From CAZTXD01 sp964617995 (GTDB taxonomy: Bacteria; Actinomycetota; Acidimicrobiia; Spongiisociales; ZC4RG35): a DNA stretch of 8,218 nucleotides. A model generated the notes under the pieces. It searched no databases. It had not been told where the DNA came from and was given only the letters and a program-made list of their open reading frames with translations. Shown here one piece after another: positions 7,029-8,218 of this stretch; the stretch's first letter is position 1; the number at the start of each line of letters is the position of its first letter. The stretch is from the NCBI GenBank assembly GCA_964617995.1, contig CAZTXD010000154.1, forward strand, positions 1-8,218, read 5' to 3'. Position numbers and translations under genes: made by a program.

Positions 7029-8218
7029 TGGAAGGGGTACAGCGTCGTCGAGTCGTACACGTAGGTGCCGACGGCCGCGTCGTAGGTCATCGTGCGGAAC
7101 TGGGACGCTGAGCCCGGGTACCGCTCGTTGAACAGCGGAGAGAACGACGTGGTCGACGGCCAACTCGTCCCGATCCGGTTCTTGCCCTCGAGCAAGGTCG
7201 TGCCCGTGATGTCGGTGCCGCCGTAGGACTTGGCTGTCTCGTGGAGGAGGAGCAACGACCCGCAGATCGACTGGGACACCTTCAGGTTGGCGGTGTCGTT
7301 GATGCCGTTCGGCGCCTCGATCTCACGGCACAGCTCGTACGTGGGGTTCGTCCAGATCTCGGGGTTGTTGTACAGGTCTACATCGGCGTTGGGGTTCCAG
7401 CCGATGGCGATCGAGTCCTCCAGGATCTTCGGGTCGCGCCCGTCCGCCAGTTGGAAGGGGTTGTCGTAGGTCGAGACGACGTAGGTCGGGTAGTAGTCCT
7501 GCCTCTCGGCCTCCTGCATGTACAGGTTCATGCAGCCGGTGCACAGCGAGACGACCGCCTTGGCGTTCGCGGTCTTCATCGCGAGCACCGCGGACGGCAG
7601 CTGGCCGGCCGACTGGGAGATGTCCGCAGTCGACTTCGGCGTGTGCACCTCGTAGGCCACGACCGTGAGGCCGAGCGACTCCGCCTCCGCGCGGAACGCC
7701 TCGATGGCGGCGTGGTTGGAGGGGTAGTCGTAGCCGAGCACGCCGATCGTGTCGCCGGACTGGACGACGCCGCGGTCGAGTGCGACCTGCGCCATCCTGC
7801 GCGCGAGCACGTCCGCCGCGAGCTCCATGGGCGAGGTGTTGTACGGGTAGCGAAGCCAGTCGGAGACCACCTTCGCCGTGCCCTGGACTGTGATGAACAG
7901 GACCTCGGCGTCGTTGAGGCACTTCACGAGGTTGTTTGAGGTCTGGATCTCGGCGACGACGACCGCGACGACGTCGTTGTCCTGCGTCCAGGTCGTACAG
8001 GCCTCCTGCTCGCTCTGCGAGTAGGTCTTCGAGCCGGCGATCTCAGCGCCGTATGGGACGAGCTCGACCGGGCGACCCCCGAGGCCCCCGTGCGCGTTCA
8101 TGTAGTCGGCGACGACGTTGAACAACGCCTTCTGGTCACCGAGCGGGTTGGTACCGCCGAAGGTCTCGGCGAAGCCGTCCAGGTCCGAGATGTACATGTA
8201 GCCGACCTGAACCGGGTC
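7025..8218 (-). CDS. ABC transporter solute-binding protein, LivJ/LivK-like type I fold (5' end missing)
   Basis: Extracytoplasmic binding protein that would capture a small substrate and hand it to the Liv-type permease encoded downstream. The visible 397 residues begin at the window edge with DPVQVGYMYISDLDGF, the usual first strand and ligand-loop region of a mature type I (Peripla_BP_6) protein. The signal peptide, probably a lipoprotein one, is therefore outside the window, and the ATG at 8195-8197 is not the start. Further family hallmarks are the ACTTW...VVAVV segment, GDTIGVLGYDYPSN at the start of the second lobe, and the strand AKAVVSLCTGC. Several cysteines occur (EACTTW, VKCLND, LCTGC, ELCREI, SICGSL); pairing within the secreted fold is likely but not shown. 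The ORF ends LYPFQ and its TGA overlaps the next start by four bases (GTGA). Family membership is secure; the substrate (amino acid, amide, urea, short carboxylate or other) is unknown. Confidence 0.92.
   Translation of the reverse strand, partial: DPVQVGYMYISDLDGFAETFGGTNPLGDQKALFNVVADYMNAHGGLGGRPVELVPYGAEIAGSKTYSQSEQEACTTWTQDNDVVAVVVAEIQTSNNLVKCLNDAEVLFITVQGTAKVVSDWLRYPYNTSPMELAADVLARRMAQVALDRGVVQSGDTIGVLGYDYPSNHAAIEAFRAEAESLGLTVVAYEVHTPKSTADISQSAGQLPSAVLAMKTANAKAVVSLCTGCMNLYMQEAERQDYYPTYVVSTYDNPFQLADGRDPKILEDSIAIGWNPNADVDLYNNPEIWTNPTYELCREIEAPNGINDTANLKVSQSICGSLLLLHETAKSYGGTDITGTTLLEGKNRIGTSWPSTTSFSPLFNERYPGSASQFRTMTYDAAVGTYVYDSTTLYPFQ

Noticed and set aside
5722..7131. Plus-strand open frame of 469 codons across the MFS and lipoprotein genes.
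   Set aside because: Arg/Glu-rich shadow without recognisable motifs; it crosses the junction of two supported minus-strand genes.
7029..7163. Longer version of the lipoprotein starting at 7163.
   Set aside because: It would overlap the binding-protein gene by over 130 bases and bury the lipoprotein signal in the middle of the protein.
1..8218. RNA genes, CRISPR arrays, insertion sequences, attachment sites, terminators or internal promoters.
   Set aside because: None seen by eye: no tandem repeat-spacer pattern, no transposase, no tRNA-like fold noticed, and no intergenic space where a terminator or promoter would normally sit.

Overview
High-GC bacterial DNA, most likely from an actinomycete-type organism (Actinomycetota). 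The evidence is strongly G/C-biased third codon positions, GTG starts, TGA stops throughout, and a fused branched-chain amino acid ABC transporter of a kind I associate with actinobacteria. The class cannot be fixed from the window; something near Acidimicrobiia is a guess.

All genes read right to left on the minus strand and form one tightly packed operon. In order of transcription: (1) a type I solute-binding protein of the LivJ/LivK family, its 5' end cut off by the window edge; (2) a small lipoprotein of unknown function; (3) a 737-residue fusion of a 12-helix MFS-like domain to a LivF-type ABC ATPase; (4) a fusion of about 1000 residues joining LivH-type permease, LivM-type permease and LivG-type ATPase, interrupted near its end by a 100-N assembly gap (1412-1511); (5, 6) two small, related two-helix membrane proteins; (7) a secreted cysteine-containing protein with a probable DNRLRE-like beta-sandwich domain, cut off by the left edge. 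Every junction overlaps (four or one bases: GTGA, TGATG, GTGA, ATGA, ATGA, GTGA), so there is no intergenic base in the window. The promoter must lie to the right of 8218 and the terminator to the left of 1.

Together the genes describe a HAAT-type (branched-chain amino acid/amide/urea-like) uptake system packed into two polypeptides, LivH-M-G and MFS-LivF, plus a binding protein. It also carries envelope accessories that a standard Liv operon lacks: a lipoprotein, two mini membrane proteins and a secreted protein. The most unusual feature is the covalent MFS-ABC ATPase fusion. A second is that the departures from consensus in the two ATPase domains fall mainly on one of the two composite ATP sites. 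The substrate cannot be told from the sequence.
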